From NCBI GenBank assembly GCA_002083515.1, contig LWDN01000099.1, positions 32,217 to 46,542 on the forward strand: a DNA stretch of 14,326 nt, in the 5' to 3' direction. Position numbers and translations under genes: made by a program. Under the pieces are notes generated by a model. It saw only the letters and a program-made list of their open reading frames with translations, was not told the DNA's origin and ran no database searches. This DNA comes from Proteobacteria bacterium HN_bin10. Its GTDB lineage: Bacteria; Pseudomonadota; Alphaproteobacteria; Caulobacterales; Aquidulcibacteraceae. Shown in pieces: positions 14,115 through 14,326 of this stretch (its first letter is position 1; each line of letters opens with the position of its first letter).

Positions 14115-14326
14115 CAGATCAGGCCTGCCTCGGCGAACTTGGAGTGGAGAATGTCGCCGTCGAACGGCTTCATCATGTATTCGTCGGCGCCGGCCTTGAG
14201 CGCTTCGGAAATGCGCTCGACGTCGTTCTCGGTGGTGCAGAAGACCACGGTGGGTTTGTCGCCGCCAGGCTCCTGGCGCAGCTGGCGCAGGAAATCGATG
14301 CCGCTCATCACCGGCATGGTCCAATC
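14114..14326 (-). CDS. CheY-type response-regulator receiver domain (5' end outside window)
   Basis: The C-terminal 70 residues of a single-domain receiver. The window edge begins at the phosphoacceptor aspartate: DWTMPVMSGIDFLRQLR. Thr in FCTTEND and Lys in EYMMKPFDGD are the conserved switch threonine and lysine. The protein ends at AEAGLI just after the receiver domain, so it carries no output domain, as in CheY. It is coupled by TGATG to the CheR-type gene. Such CheY-CheR pairs belong to chemotaxis operons of alphaproteobacteria. Confidence 0.9.
   Translation of the reverse strand, partial: DWTMPVMSGIDFLRQLRQEPGGDKPTVVFCTTENDVERISEALKAGADEYMMKPFDGDILHSKFAEAGLI

Overview
The window is GC-rich, gene-dense DNA from an alphaproteobacterium, most likely Caulobacterales or a Hyphomonadaceae-like lineage. 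This is inferred from codon use, the gene families, the dispersed palindromic repeats and the CheY-CheR pair; no rRNA or tRNA is present to confirm it. No plasmid, phage or transposase gene is visible. The genes look chromosomal, but several short palindromic repeats are present, two of them inside a protein-coding gene.

Layout. (1) Positions 1-1442, minus strand: thiC, cut by the window start, with a TPP riboswitch just upstream (1452-1563). Two 72-bp palindromic elements (866-937 and 1370-1441) lie inside thiC in the same reading phase and add about 23 residues each. A further pair of inverted palindromic repeats (1524-1556 and 1583-1626) covers the riboswitch P3 arm and the leader. (2) Positions 1663-2695: three small membrane-protein genes, including one DUF423. 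(3) 2767-3705: an aldo/keto reductase. (4) 3727-5526, minus: a FATP-type long-chain acyl-CoA synthetase, preceded by a possible 24-residue hydrophobic peptide. (5) 5758-6321: a CxxCxxCC (YkgJ-type) protein. (6) 6323-7171, minus: a putative lipoprotein and an unrecognised small protein.

(7) 7197-13288 is a catabolic cluster. A DadA-like FAD amino-acid dehydrogenase (minus) diverges from a plus-strand run: a DapA-superfamily lyase, a 4-hydroxyproline 2-epimerase, a TauE/SafE-family permease and an exported DUF885 metallohydrolase. Epimerase, D-hydroxyproline dehydrogenase and pyrroline-4-hydroxy-2-carboxylate deaminase are the first three steps of trans-4-hydroxy-L-proline breakdown to 2-oxoglutarate semialdehyde. 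The final semialdehyde dehydrogenase and a dedicated regulator are not in the window. The 4-bp stop/start overlaps (GTGA between lyase and epimerase, ATGA between permease and hydrolase) suggest translational coupling. The permease and the exported hydrolase may therefore supply substrate, for example from hydroxyproline-containing peptides; this is inference. (8) 13290-14326, minus: a CheR-type methyltransferase coupled to the end of a CheY-type receiver cut by the window end.

The most unusual feature is the pair of in-frame palindromic elements in thiC. They resemble in principle the Rickettsia palindromic elements, which insert in frame in genes, but their sequence and host differ. Removing exactly 23 codons from each restores a normal-looking ThiC, and the upstream copy sits directly on the start codon behind the riboswitch.
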